Part shown: in pieces, positions 26,537 to 35,571 of the stretch | Layout: every line of letters begins with the position of its first letter | Numbering within the stretch: position 1 is the stretch's first letter | Assembly (NCBI GenBank): GCA_009925925.1 | Contig: RFQA01000002.1 | Location: 1 to 53,580 of the forward strand | DNA length: 53,580 bases | Reading direction: 5' to 3' | Source: Betaproteobacteria bacterium | Lineage (GTDB): Bacteria > Pseudomonadota > Gammaproteobacteria > Burkholderiales > Burkholderiaceae_C | Notes under the pieces: generated by a model | The model's database searches: none | Seen by the model: the letters and a program-made list of their open reading frames with translations, nothing else | Told to the model about the DNA's origin: nothing | Made by a program: the position numbers and the translations under genes

Positions 26537-27310
26537 TTATTTCTTTACTAATTCTTTAAGTAGGATGACTGGGAAAACTAAAGCATCATTCAGATAACGC
26601 TTTGCAAGCCTGCGAGGTTCTTGGTAAATCCGGTACAGCCATTCCAGTTTGCTTTTCTGTACCCACAAAGGTGCACGTTTTTTCTCACCTGCAATGAAAT
26701 CGATAGTCGCGCCAACACATAGCGCAACTTTGACCTTCAGCTGTGATTGAAGCTTATACACCCATACCTCTTGTTTAGGAGCACCAAGTCCAATTACCAA
26801 TATATCTGGCTGCGCATTGGAAATAACAGCGGCGTACTTGGAAGATGCCTTGGCATCTTTGTCAAAACCGAACTCCGGAGACACTGCGCCGACAATCTCA
26901 ATGTTCTCGCCCCAAGTCTTTTCTATGACTGCACCGGCCCGCACGGCAACGCCTTCCCCGGCTCCGAACAAAAATACTTTGTATTTTTTGTTGTGATTTT
27001 TGGTTCGATCCAAATTTGCAAGTAAAGCCGGAAGCAAGTCGCTTCCAGGTATCGTGCAAGGCAAAGGTTTTCTTAGCAATCTTGAGGCTGCTACAACCGG
27101 CCATCCGTCAGCGACACACATAAATGAATGCTTATATGACTCCTGCAGCACAGTATTGGACTGCAGCATAACGATATGATCGGTATTGGGAGTTACCAAA
27201 TACTGGCAGTCGAACGTATCGTTATTTAATGCTGTTTGCAGGCGAGATACAGCTCCCTGCATTTTCAATACATCGATATCTATACCAAAGATGCTAATTT
27301 GTTTTGCCAT
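26537..27310 (-). CDS. WecG/TagA/CpsF-family glycosyltransferase
   Basis: A 257-residue GT26 enzyme. Landmarks are YLVTPNTDHIVMLQ near residue 40, FMCVADGWPVV, KVFLFGAGEGVA, and PDILVIGLGAPKQEVW, the family's G-x-G-x-P-x-Q-E motif. ATG 27310 is chosen because the upstream extension overlaps epsI more deeply and is unlike the family; even so it overlaps epsI by 17 bp. As the last gene of the eps operon it should add a sugar early in repeat-unit assembly on the lipid carrier. Confidence 0.88.
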   Translation of the reverse strand: MAKQISIFGIDIDVLKMQGAVSRLQTALNNDTFDCQYLVTPNTDHIVMLQSNTVLQESYKHSFMCVADGWPVVAASRLLRKPLPCTIPGSDLLPALLANLDRTKNHNKKYKVFLFGAGEGVAVRAGAVIEKTWGENIEIVGAVSPEFGFDKDAKASSKYAAVISNAQPDILVIGLGAPKQEVWVYKLQSQLKVKVALCVGATIDFIAGEKKRAPLWVQKSKLEWLYRIYQEPRRLAKRYLNDALVFPVILLKELVKK

Positions 27311-28004
27311 CTGTAGATGCTTGGGGTAGGCCCGCAAAACGTGCACGGCTAGTGGGATTAATGGAATCAATGATGTCGCGGGCAAAGCGCTCTTGGTGGG
27401 CGTAGGCGCGTTGTGTGTTTTCATCGATTGATGAGACCCTGAACAACATCCCGTCTGGGATGTAGCCTTTCATGGCGTACTGCATTTCTGTCATCTTTTT
27501 GTTGATGCCACCGCGAAACACGCTTTCACCCACTACGGTCCAGTAAGTTACTGGCTCGTGCCGGTTACCCAATCGGGTTGCGATTCGCGTACTGCCAATG
27601 ATGTTGTCAGTCAATTGAAGGTCTATACGTTCCTTACTCAACAACTGAAAGCCCTGGGCTGGGTAACACACTTCTGGCTGGTGCAGTTGCAGACTATCGC
27701 GCTGATCACGACCGTACGCGATGGACAGCATGATGCGGTAGCCCTCGCTGTTGATGTAAGTGCGGCTTAGCGTGTCGGTGTAGATCGCGTCAATCAGAGT
27801 TTGGCTGGAGGGGTCTACGATTTGTGCTGGTCCGGTGGTTAGTTCACGCCAATCTCCGAATTTATTGGGTACAACTTCCTTGAGTTTGAGAGGAGGGAGT
27901 TTGTCTGCCAAAAAATGGGTGGGTGTGAAAATCCATGCCAAGCTTGCAGCCATGACCATGAGCGCAAGCAGCAAGCCGTTAACCGCGGGGCTAGGGCGCT
28001 TCAT
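27294..28004 (-). CDS. epsI: Exosortase-associated protein EpsI
   Basis: A 236-residue EpsI-family protein, usually found next to or fused with exosortases. It has one N-terminal membrane helix (LLLALMVMAASLAWIF) and a periplasmic domain with the family hallmark LQLHQPEVCYPAQGF near residue 107, then YWTVVGESVF. Its biochemical role is not settled; it is needed for polysaccharide formation in methanolan-type systems. It overlaps xrtB by 4 bp and wecG by 17 bp, so all three are translated together. Confidence 0.92.
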   Translation of the reverse strand: MKRPSPAVNGLLLALMVMAASLAWIFTPTHFLADKLPPLKLKEVVPNKFGDWRELTTGPAQIVDPSSQTLIDAIYTDTLSRTYINSEGYRIMLSIAYGRDQRDSLQLHQPEVCYPAQGFQLLSKERIDLQLTDNIIGSTRIATRLGNRHEPVTYWTVVGESVFRGGINKKMTEMQYAMKGYIPDGMLFRVSSIDENTQRAYAHQERFARDIIDSINPTSRARFAGLPQASTDGKTN

Positions 28005-28891
28005 GCTTTGCCGCCTCTGGCAGTGCGGTTGCGCCAGTTTTCAATTGCCTGAATCAAAGTGTCGACCCCGATGATAAGAAGAAGCGCACTCAAGAACAGC
28101 ACCATGCCCGCAAAGCCATGCAAAAAGCCTTGGCCTGCTTCGTCGCCAAAGTGGTAAGTGATGAGGCTTAGCGTCATAACCCTAATCACGTTGGCTGTAA
28201 ATGAAATGGGTACGATAAGGATGGCCAGGCCAATGTTGCGGAACGCGGAATCGCGTTGCACAAGGTTGAGGTAAAGCAGGCCGAGGGCTTCCAGAGTAAG
28301 CAGGGTATGCAATCCGGCGCACGCGTCCGCCACCAGTAGCTTGTATTGCCCGATTTGCAGCATGACGCCGTTCCGCCCGATGGGGTAGCCCACAGCGTAG
28401 AGAACGTTTTCAGCGGCATATGAAACGGCCATCTTCATGGGCATGGTGACTGCATCCACCACTGCAGATGGCAGTGGCACCATGAACAGCATGAAAAAAA
28501 GCGCGAACCACTGGGCTTTAAGGGCCTTGGTGCCGCGCTGAAGCAAGATGAGTGCGGCAATTAACCAGATGACCGAACCAATCTCGAACAGCAGAATGCC
28601 TTGGGACCGACCGATCACATACAGCACAAGGCCGATGGCGAATAGTGGCCAACCCCAGGCACTGCTGCGCAGTCCGAGGGCGGCGTTTTCCATGGCTGGC
28701 CAGTTTCTGTAAAGAAGCCAGATCGATATACCTAGCACGATAGGGCCATGCATTTGCTCGTCTTTGCTCCAGATGCCGGTCAAAAGACCAAGCAAGCTCG
28801 GGCCGTAGAGCACGAATAGACCCAAAGCCAAAGGAGCCCAAGTCTTCACAGCCTCTACGCTGAGAGGTGGAATTACGGGCTTAGCTTTCAT
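28001..28891 (-). CDS. xrtB: Exosortase B (XrtB/EpsH family)
   Basis: A 296-residue integral membrane transpeptidase-like protein with about eight helices. The exosortase catalytic triad is visible: Cys191 in VADACAGLHTLL, Arg237 in TANVIRVMTL and His258 in GQGFLHGFAG. It is expected to recognise the PEP motif of PEP-CTERM proteins and process them at the inner membrane; genes for such proteins lie at 10127, 10841 and 40414. The start ATG 28891 (MKAKPVIPPL) overlaps epsG by 11 bp. The B-type assignment follows from its place between epsG and epsI; it is not proven. Confidence 0.92.
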   Translation of the reverse strand: MKAKPVIPPLSVEAVKTWAPLALGLFVLYGPSLLGLLTGIWSKDEQMHGPIVLGISIWLLYRNWPAMENAALGLRSSAWGWPLFAIGLVLYVIGRSQGILLFEIGSVIWLIAALILLQRGTKALKAQWFALFFMLFMVPLPSAVVDAVTMPMKMAVSYAAENVLYAVGYPIGRNGVMLQIGQYKLLVADACAGLHTLLTLEALGLLYLNLVQRDSAFRNIGLAILIVPISFTANVIRVMTLSLITYHFGDEAGQGFLHGFAGMVLFLSALLLIIGVDTLIQAIENWRNRTARGGKA

Positions 28892-29759
28892 TGAGCACCG
28901 AACCGACAAGTGCCACGCCACCGTCTTGCAGCCGTCGTGCAAACTCCGCAGTTTGGGGTAACTTGGTTTGGTTTTGCCTTGCAACCAGGACTGCGGCGCC
29001 GGCACGCGCTGCGACGATTTCCGCGTCCGCGAAGTCAGCGCCAGCAGGGGTGTCGATGATGATTACATCGAAGCGTTCGCTGGCGATACGCAGCAATGCG
29101 CCAAATGCAGGGCGCCCTAGCAGTTCTTGGGGGTTTGGAGGGACCGCGCCTGCCGGCAATACCGCAAGACCTGGCAGGCCGGGCACGAGTTGGGCTACTT
29201 CCAATCCGGCGCGGCCGGCCAGGACGCCCGAAAGACCAACGCTTTTGCCTAGGCGAAAAAGCTTTTGCTGCCCCCCGCCCGCCGCGGAGCGAAGGTCTGC
29301 GTCAATCAGCAGCGTGCGCTCGCCTTGTTGGGCAAACACAACCGCCAGGTTGCCTGCCAAGAAGCTGCGGCCTTCTTTCTTGCCGGGGCTAACTACAGCC
29401 AGAACCTTGCGGTCAGGGTCAGTGTTGAACCAGCGCAGCATGAGTTGGCTGCGCACGGCTCTCAGGTTCTCGCCAACTCTGCTGAAGGGTTTGTATGCTG
29501 CAACCAGCTCGGGGCTTAGCGTGTTGTCACTATCGCTGAGGTATGAGTAGTCGAATTGCTTGGAGAGCGCAAAGTCAATGTCTTCTTTGGTGAGCACGCG
29601 CAGAGCGATAGCGGCTTCACCGAAGGGCACACGGTCTTTTTGCTGGCGTTCAAGCACGCGCGCCGCGTCTTCCTGACTGAGGCGCCCGGTAGCCACAAGA
29701 ATGGAACCGATCGAGTTGCTGGAACTCGTCGGAGCCGTAGAAGGAGTGGAGTCGTTCAT
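28881..29759 (-). CDS. epsG: Chain-length-associated tyrosine kinase EpsG (BY-kinase-like)
   Basis: A 292-residue cytosolic P-loop protein that pairs with EpsF to control polymer length. Residues 15-95 form an N-terminal MshEN-like domain (GRLSQEDAARVLERQQ). The nucleotide-binding core starts LAVVSPGKKEGRSFLAGNLA, with Walker A' at LLIDADLRSA and Walker B at VIIIDTPAG. The position that is Lys in classic Walker A is Arg here (EGRS), which I believe is common in EpsG proteins. The C-terminus ends without a tyrosine cluster, so autophosphorylation is doubtful. 4-bp overlap with epsF. Confidence 0.88.
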   Translation of the reverse strand: MNDSTPSTAPTSSSNSIGSILVATGRLSQEDAARVLERQQKDRVPFGEAAIALRVLTKEDIDFALSKQFDYSYLSDSDNTLSPELVAAYKPFSRVGENLRAVRSQLMLRWFNTDPDRKVLAVVSPGKKEGRSFLAGNLAVVFAQQGERTLLIDADLRSAAGGGQQKLFRLGKSVGLSGVLAGRAGLEVAQLVPGLPGLAVLPAGAVPPNPQELLGRPAFGALLRIASERFDVIIIDTPAGADFADAEIVAARAGAAVLVARQNQTKLPQTAEFARRLQDGGVALVGSVLNES

Positions 29760-31138
29760 GCCAGGAGTCCAGCGGAGTTGTGTTTGAGTTTGAGCATGCC
29801 AGTGGCAGAGCTGATGGTGCCCAGGACAGGTAGTTCAAGGACGTCAACGAGGTCTTCCGTAGAGCGGATCTTGCGGTTGGCGAGTTCCAGAATCAACGCG
29901 AATCCGATACCCAGGAAAGTGCCCAGGAAGACGGACACCAGAATGTTCACCATGACCCTGGGTTTGCTTGCGCTATTGGGGGCAACAGCTGGGTTGAGTA
30001 CAGCGATGTTAGTTTGGGTGGTCTGGCTCTCAATGTTGGTCTGGGATGCTCGCTGACTGACCAGTTCGAAAGCTCGCTGTGCTGACTCGATGTCACGACG
30101 AAGTACATTGAGTTCATCGCGCTGCTTGTTCAAAACCAGAACGCGCGCCTTTTGGGCAGCCAAGGCGCCTTGAAGTTGGGCTTCGCGTTGTTTGCCGACT
30201 TGGTAGCTTGTCTCAATGGAGCTGGTGATCTTGCGCGTTTCTGCGTCCAGTTGGGAACGCAGGGTTGCCAACTCGGACTCGGACCGCAAGATCTGTGGGT
30301 GATTGGCGCCGAGGTTTCCGCGGCTTTCGTTCAGTTTCGCTTCCAATCTTGCAATATCGGCTTTCAGCCCGTTGATGAGCGGGCTTTGCATCACTTCGGC
30401 AATGGTGTCAGCCTTGGTGGTCTGACGCTTGCTCTGGCTGTCAGTGGTTTGACCTTGCACATTGGTCAGCTGGCTGCTGGTCTCGTTGAGCTTGGCGGTC
30501 TCGAAGTCGAGACGTTCATCGGTGCTGGTGATGCCGTTTTTTTGCTGGTAGTCCGACAATGCCTGCTGTGCTTTTTCCAGCTTTTCCCGGGCTGCTTTGG
30601 TCTGTTCTTCAAAGAAGCTGGCGTATTGCCGCGCAGGGGCGACGCGAAGGTCAAGGTTGACCTCTACGTAGGCTTGGGCAAATGCATTAGCTACTGCTGC
30701 CGCGAAGTCAGGATCGGTACCGGTGTATCCGATGTTGATAACGTTGCTCTCGCGTGACGGCTTCACATCGAGGCCTCGCTGGAGGAGCCCTGCCAACCAG
30801 TCCGACATTTGGCCTTTGCCTTGTGTGGCTTCGCGCCACTGGTTTTGAATGACGGGGCTGCTTTCCATTTTCAGGATTTTCACGGCTGCTTTGGCCACGC
30901 GATCGCTGTTGATGATGTCAACTTGGGTTGCCATGTAACCCGGCGCCATCATTCCTTGCATCATCAAGCCGCTAACAAGATCGGGAGATTTCACATCGAC
31001 TACAACCGCGGAACTGGCGGCATACTGTTTGGGCAGATAGAGGCTGACAGCGGTCGTCGCTGCCACTGTGAGCAACAGGATGAGAAGAGCAACCTTGTAG
31101 CGGGCACGGAGAATGAGAAAAAGTTGTTGTACCGTCAT
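29756..31138 (-). CDS. epsF: Chain length determinant protein EpsF (Wzz/PCP family)
   Basis: A 460-residue polysaccharide co-polymerase. It has an N-terminal helix (VALLILLLTVAATTAVSLYL), a large periplasmic part rich in coiled coil (about residues 160-370, e.g. QTKAAREKLEKAQQALSDYQ), and a C-terminal helix (VMVNILVSVFLGTFLGIGFAL). A proline-rich lead is seen at AVLNPAVAPNSASKP. It sets chain length together with EpsG, which overlaps its end by 4 bp; epsE lies 2 bp upstream. Confidence 0.93.
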   Translation of the reverse strand: MTVQQLFLILRARYKVALLILLLTVAATTAVSLYLPKQYAASSAVVVDVKSPDLVSGLMMQGMMAPGYMATQVDIINSDRVAKAAVKILKMESSPVIQNQWREATQGKGQMSDWLAGLLQRGLDVKPSRESNVINIGYTGTDPDFAAAVANAFAQAYVEVNLDLRVAPARQYASFFEEQTKAAREKLEKAQQALSDYQQKNGITSTDERLDFETAKLNETSSQLTNVQGQTTDSQSKRQTTKADTIAEVMQSPLINGLKADIARLEAKLNESRGNLGANHPQILRSESELATLRSQLDAETRKITSSIETSYQVGKQREAQLQGALAAQKARVLVLNKQRDELNVLRRDIESAQRAFELVSQRASQTNIESQTTQTNIAVLNPAVAPNSASKPRVMVNILVSVFLGTFLGIGFALILELANRKIRSTEDLVDVLELPVLGTISSATGMLKLKHNSAGLLA

Positions 31139-31140
31139 GA

Positions 31141-31944
31141 TTAAAAGATGCTTTCTTTGACGTAAAGCACATCGTTCGCTTGGACCGGGTCTGTCAATTG
31201 CGGTTCAATTTGTTGAACTGTGCCGTTAGCGAGCTTGCGGTGCAGGCGCAGACGTTTCTCAGAGCCACGGGCGTTGGGGCCGCCGCCTTGCGCTAGTGCT
31301 TGCATGATGGTCATGTCACGCTCAATGCGGAAGGAGCCAGGGCGCTGTACCTCGCCATAGATGAAAAACATGGGCGCACGGTGCACGTAGATGGTGTCTC
31401 CACCCTGAAGCAACAAGTTGTCTTGCGCCTTGTTATCCAGAAAGATGGATGGGATGTCGATTTCTTTGCGGAACGGTTTGCCTTCGCGGATGCCAGTGAC
31501 GACAACGATGTCATCTCCACTTGTAGTGGCGCCGCCTGCATTGGCAAGCATGTCGCTCAAACGGGTATTGACTGTCTCAAGCGGGAAGCGGCCGGGCCGA
31601 GCCACTTGGCCCAACACGGACACTTGGTTGCCGCGGATTTGAATCAACGAGATGTTGACTTGTGGCTTTTGAATAAAGCCGCCGGTCTGCAGTGCATCTG
31701 CAATCTTCTTTTCAGCCGCTGCGACCGATAGACCGCCGAGCGGTACAGCCCCAATCAGCGGGTAGGTGATGACACCGCTCTCTGAAACGCGTGTTTCGAT
31801 AGTGAGGTCAGGGTTTTGGAATACCTGCACGCGGATGGTGTCGCCTGCGCCAAGTGGGTAGTCAGCTTTGCTGTCTTGTGCCTGAGCCACTATGCTGCTC
31901 AAGGCGATAAGGCCGGTAGCAATCAAATTGATAATTTTTTTCAT
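31141..31944 (-). CDS. epsE: Polysaccharide export protein EpsE (Wza family)
   Basis: A 267-residue periplasmic/outer-membrane polysaccharide export protein. It has a signal peptide (INLIATGLIALSSIVAQAQ), then the Poly_export domain (DYPLGAGDTIRVQVFQNPDL) and two SLBB-type repeats (NQVSVLGQVARPGRFPLE and APMFFIYGEVQRPGSFRIE). No lipobox cysteine is present, so unlike E. coli Wza it is probably not a lipoprotein. It forms the export channel for the polymer. 45 bp separate it from epsD. Confidence 0.93.
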   Translation of the reverse strand: MKKIINLIATGLIALSSIVAQAQDSKADYPLGAGDTIRVQVFQNPDLTIETRVSESGVITYPLIGAVPLGGLSVAAAEKKIADALQTGGFIQKPQVNISLIQIRGNQVSVLGQVARPGRFPLETVNTRLSDMLANAGGATTSGDDIVVVTGIREGKPFRKEIDIPSIFLDNKAQDNLLLQGGDTIYVHRAPMFFIYGEVQRPGSFRIERDMTIMQALAQGGGPNARGSEKRLRLHRKLANGTVQQIEPQLTDPVQANDVLYVKESIF

Positions 31945-31989
31945 GATGGCGTTTTGAAGTGTGTGGATTTGGGCTGGGGATGTGGCGAC

Positions 31990-32934
31990 TCACTTCAAGC
32001 CGGAAACGCCTTTTTCGATTGCAGACTTGGTTTTTTCTTCCGTGCTTGCGGCGTCAGAACCAGGCGCGCCGGGCGCGGAAGTTGCAGCCGCGCCTTTCTC
32101 AAATTCACCCATGTAAGTGATCTTGGTGGTACTGCGTAGCTGTTTGATGTTCGCAGCTACTGCTTCACCGGCACGTTGATTGGTCAGGAATTGTTCAATG
32201 CGTGGCAGTGCCGCAGCTTCGGCCACCGGTGATGCCTGTGAGGACACCACACGAACCACAGTGATGGCCTGCGGTGCTTCGATCACAGTGGACTGCCCGT
32301 CTTTGAGTGCGTGGATCTTGGGGAGGACGTCCAGCGGAATTTGCTCAGCAGCGCGCGTAGCGCTGCCTCCATTGAACTGCACGTTCTTGGCCTTTAAGGC
32401 CGCAGCAATATCGTCCAGACTTTTGCCTCCGGATGTGTAGCTTTTCAACAGGTCTGCAACGCCGGGTGCGTTAGCTGCGACGATCTCTTGCACATTGAAG
32501 ATACGGCGTTCGCTAAACAACTGTGGATGGTCTGCAAAGTATTTTTTTGTGTCGTCTGAAGTGGGTTTGGCAATACCTGCGCTGATTTGCTGGATGTACG
32601 CGCGGGCCAAAATATCGCGGCGGGCTGCCTCGATTTGGGCCACGACTTCGGGCGAACGGTGTAACTTGTTTTCTGTGGCTTGATCGACGGCCAATTGCTG
32701 GTCGATGAGTTTTTCCAGCACTTCTTTGCCCATGGTTTGTAACGCCTCAGGGCTCGCGCCGTTGGTGTTGGAGCGACTGAGCAATTGGTTGATCTGGTGT
32801 ACCGAAATTTCTTCGCTCCCCACCTTGGCAGCGACTTGGGTAGCGACTTTTTTCGCCTCTTTGTCGCCACAAGCGACCAGGGTGAGGGCAACGGATGCAG
32901 CTAACAGGGTGGCAGTGAAGCGTGAGTTTTTCAT
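31990..32934 (-). CDS. epsD: Peptidyl-prolyl cis-trans isomerase EpsD, lipoprotein
   Basis: A 314-residue PpiC/SurA-like foldase. The N-terminus is a lipoprotein signal with lipobox LVAC (Cys22), so it should be lipid-anchored in the periplasm. A SurA-like helical region follows (QINQLLSRSNTNGASPEAL) and the parvulin region runs from about residue 135 (ERRIFNVQEIVAANAPG) to 230. In eps clusters of this type EpsD is thought to help fold export components. The C-terminal 40 residues are low-complexity (A, T, S, P). Confidence 0.88.
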   Translation of the reverse strand: MKNSRFTATLLAASVALTLVACGDKEAKKVATQVAAKVGSEEISVHQINQLLSRSNTNGASPEALQTMGKEVLEKLIDQQLAVDQATENKLHRSPEVVAQIEAARRDILARAYIQQISAGIAKPTSDDTKKYFADHPQLFSERRIFNVQEIVAANAPGVADLLKSYTSGGKSLDDIAAALKAKNVQFNGGSATRAAEQIPLDVLPKIHALKDGQSTVIEAPQAITVVRVVSSQASPVAEAAALPRIEQFLTNQRAGEAVAANIKQLRSTTKITYMGEFEKGAAATSAPGAPGSDAASTEEKTKSAIEKGVSGLK

Positions 32935-32946
32935 GGCGTAATTCGC

Positions 32947-34146
32947 TTAATAAGTAAGTTGTGCGGTGAGAAGCAGCATGGTGCTGTCATAGTCGAGCCC
33001 GGCTTGGTTGACGCCGCGGCTTGCGTTTTGTAGTGATGCGCTGAAAGCGAGTTTTTCGTGCGCTTGCCAGTTCACCGAGAGTGTGGTGTCTCGGGTGATG
33101 TCTTGGCGGTTGCTGTTGACGCTGCTGGTAGGGCTGCCCAAGTATTTGCGCTGAGCCCACTCATGCTTCAGCCGCAGTCCGACTTTGGGGCTGATTTGCC
33201 AAACCGGACCGATGCTGATTCGATCAGTACTGCTGTAGTTGCTGTCGGTGGCTGCATAGGCCTCAAGCACATGGCTGAATGCCAAACTGACGCTGGTTTT
33301 GCCGCTTATGGCCCAATCCAATCCGGCGCCGGAATTGAAGCCGTTGTAGTCTCGCTGACCGTATCGTGGATGGGTGCGGTTGATGTGGGTCAGGTTGGCG
33401 TTGGCTGCGGTGCCTCCACCAAGATCCCAGCGCAGGCGCAGGTCGTTGTCGATCTGAGTGTATTGGTCGTCCAGTGCATTGGTGTTGGGCACCACGCGGT
33501 TGAGGTAGCTGCCTTTGCCAACCCGCATCTGGTAGCTCAGGGCACTCCCGGAGCCGAATTGGTAGCGAACACCTGCATCGACGGCGTTGGTGGTGTAGTC
33601 ACTACCCGTCACCTGTGCCAACTGGTTTTCCTGGCGGGTGGTGCTGGTGCCGGCGATCAAACGCCATGGCCCATCGAGCTCGTAGGTCGCATCAAAGCGC
33701 GTGGTGGTATCCATCCGTTGGTTGCGCTGGCGATAGCCAGTGAAGTCCGCAAAGCTGTTTAGTGTTTCTTTGCGGTCAGTGCTCAGTGTGCCCGTTACCC
33801 GTGGCGTGATGGCCCATTGCCAGTTGAGGTTGTAGTTGTTGGCAGTGAAGCTGAGGTAATTGAACTTTTGGTACTGGTAGTCCACAAGATTCAGATTGAC
33901 GGAGAGGGTTTGCAAGCTTTGCCGTGTGTTGAACCCCAGCCCGATCGTCGTCACTCCGATAGTCTCTGCTCCACTGCTCTGGCCGGTCCTTGCAAGAACG
34001 TCGGCGTTCGATGGCAGTCGGAACAGGTTGCTGTCGCTCTGCACTGTGTAGCCCGCGCTCAATGTCAGAGGGTCTTGCTGAGCTTGTGCCATGGAAGCGG
34101 CAAGGGTGCTCAGCGCCAACGTGAATAGTGTGGTGGGTGTGCGCAT
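32947..34146 (-). CDS. epsL: Outer-membrane beta-barrel exopolysaccharide protein EpsL
   Basis: A 399-residue protein with a signal peptide (LFTLALSTLAASMAQAQ) and alternating amphipathic beta strands to the C-terminus, which ends STMLLLTAQLTY with a terminal aromatic residue typical of outer-membrane barrels. This fits the EpsL family of EPS operons, proposed to form an outer-membrane pore for the polymer. It lies 3 bp downstream of epsB and 12 bp upstream of epsD. Confidence 0.87.
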   Translation of the reverse strand: MRTPTTLFTLALSTLAASMAQAQQDPLTLSAGYTVQSDSNLFRLPSNADVLARTGQSSGAETIGVTTIGLGFNTRQSLQTLSVNLNLVDYQYQKFNYLSFTANNYNLNWQWAITPRVTGTLSTDRKETLNSFADFTGYRQRNQRMDTTTRFDATYELDGPWRLIAGTSTTRQENQLAQVTGSDYTTNAVDAGVRYQFGSGSALSYQMRVGKGSYLNRVVPNTNALDDQYTQIDNDLRLRWDLGGGTAANANLTHINRTHPRYGQRDYNGFNSGAGLDWAISGKTSVSLAFSHVLEAYAATDSNYSSTDRISIGPVWQISPKVGLRLKHEWAQRKYLGSPTSSVNSNRQDITRDTTLSVNWQAHEKLAFSASLQNASRGVNQAGLDYDSTMLLLTAQLTY

Positions 34147-34149
34147 GCT

Positions 34150-35571
34150 TCAGTAAGCCTGTTGATCTTTGGCCACCAAGCGCACAGTGCGCAGGATGAT
34201 GTGAATGTCCAAGCGCAAGGACCAATTGCGAAGGTAGTCCAGGTCGTAGTCGATACGGCCCTGCATTTTGTCCAGGGTGTCGGTTTCACCGCGATAGCCA
34301 TTGACCTGCGCCCATCCGGTAATGCCGGGTTTGACCTTGTGGCGAACCATGTATCCCTTGATGAGTTTGCGATAGAGCTCGTTGTGTGCGACGGCGTGGG
34401 GGCGGGGGCCGACGATGCTCATCCGCCCCTGCAGCACGTTGATGAACTGTGGAAGTTCGTCTAACGAGGTTTTGCGCAAAAAGGCACCAAGCGGCGTGAT
34501 GCGGCTGTCGTTCTTTTGGGCCTGGGTAACCACGCCGCCGTCTTCGGTGACGCTCATGGAGCGGAACTTATAGACCAGAATTTCTTCACCATCGAGCCCG
34601 TAGCGACGCTGCTTAAAGATGACGGGGCCAGGGGATGTGAACTTCACAGCCAAGGCAATGCCCAGCAGAATCGGTGCAATGAGCGTAAGGATGCCAATGG
34701 AAAAAACAATATCGCTCAAGCGCTTGACCATGCCATTAGCACCGCGGAAAGGCGTCTCGCAGACCGAAATCACGGGCATGCCGCATACCGCGCTGGGGTG
34801 GCCTTGGATCAGGTCGGTGACGAACATGTCGGGCACAAAATAGATGGAAGCTGTCGTGTCTTTGAGCTCGTCGAGGATCTGCAAAATCCGGGGTTGGGAT
34901 GCCATCGGGAGAGACAGGTAGATCACTTGGATGCGGTCATTCTTGGCGATCGCTGCTAGCTGGTCGAGCTTGCCCAGCAGAGGGTAGGTGTCCCCAGCAG
35001 TCAAACGCTCGGTGCTGCGACTGTCTACAAAACCTGCGAGTTCGACCCTTGAGTAGGGAGAGCTTTTGAGTTTGGTGGCGAGGGCCAGGCCTTGCTCGTT
35101 CATGCCGACGATCAGGGCGCGTTGCCGGGGACCTTGCAGGTTGATGATGGCGGGTGCAGCCAAGCGAAGGCCCAGGGTCAGGGCCGCTTCAGTGGCTGGC
35201 GCAACCCAAAGCCAAGTGACGAGAGCCTGGTGATCGAACTGGCGGATGTATCCGGTAGCGTAACCTGTAAGACCCAAGAGCCCAGCAATCCACACCCAAT
35301 TGAAGCCGATGTCTAACAGGCTGCCGGCTTTGGAGGCTTGCAAGCGGGGCTCTCCTGGGAATGTGAGGGCAAAGGTGAGTACGGCCAAAAGCAGGTATGC
35401 GGGGGGGATGTCCCCTTCGTACAAGAAAGCCAGTACCCAGAGGGAGCCAACCAGTGCGGCCGGGCAGATGCAAGACTCTAGGATACCCAGAAGGTTGTCG
35501 CGCCCCAAGGAGGCATGTTCATACCCACGGTTGAACTCGGCGGCGGAGAGGGTGATGTGGGCCTTAGACAT
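34150..35571 (-). CDS. epsB: Undecaprenyl-phosphate glucose phosphotransferase EpsB
   Basis: The 473-residue polyisoprenyl-phosphate hexose-1-phosphate transferase that starts repeat-unit synthesis. The N-terminal half has four or five membrane helices and a Rossmann-like region (RALIVGMNEQGLALA). The C-terminal bacterial sugar transferase domain begins VKRLSDIVFSIGILTLIAPI and has VIFKQRRYGLDGEEI, KTSLDELPQFINVL, MSIVGPRPHAV and VKPGITGWAQVNGYRG. Glucose is the family default, not proven here. Start ATG 35571 overlaps epsA by 8 bp. Confidence 0.94.
   Translation of the reverse strand: MSKAHITLSAAEFNRGYEHASLGRDNLLGILESCICPAALVGSLWVLAFLYEGDIPPAYLLLAVLTFALTFPGEPRLQASKAGSLLDIGFNWVWIAGLLGLTGYATGYIRQFDHQALVTWLWVAPATEAALTLGLRLAAPAIINLQGPRQRALIVGMNEQGLALATKLKSSPYSRVELAGFVDSRSTERLTAGDTYPLLGKLDQLAAIAKNDRIQVIYLSLPMASQPRILQILDELKDTTASIYFVPDMFVTDLIQGHPSAVCGMPVISVCETPFRGANGMVKRLSDIVFSIGILTLIAPILLGIALAVKFTSPGPVIFKQRRYGLDGEEILVYKFRSMSVTEDGGVVTQAQKNDSRITPLGAFLRKTSLDELPQFINVLQGRMSIVGPRPHAVAHNELYRKLIKGYMVRHKVKPGITGWAQVNGYRGETDTLDKMQGRIDYDLDYLRNWSLRLDIHIILRTVRLVAKDQQAY

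Noticed and set aside
32947-34146. Plus-strand frame (234 codons) opposite epsL
   Set aside because: epsL has a signal peptide and beta-barrel pattern in its own frame; the other strand shows none.
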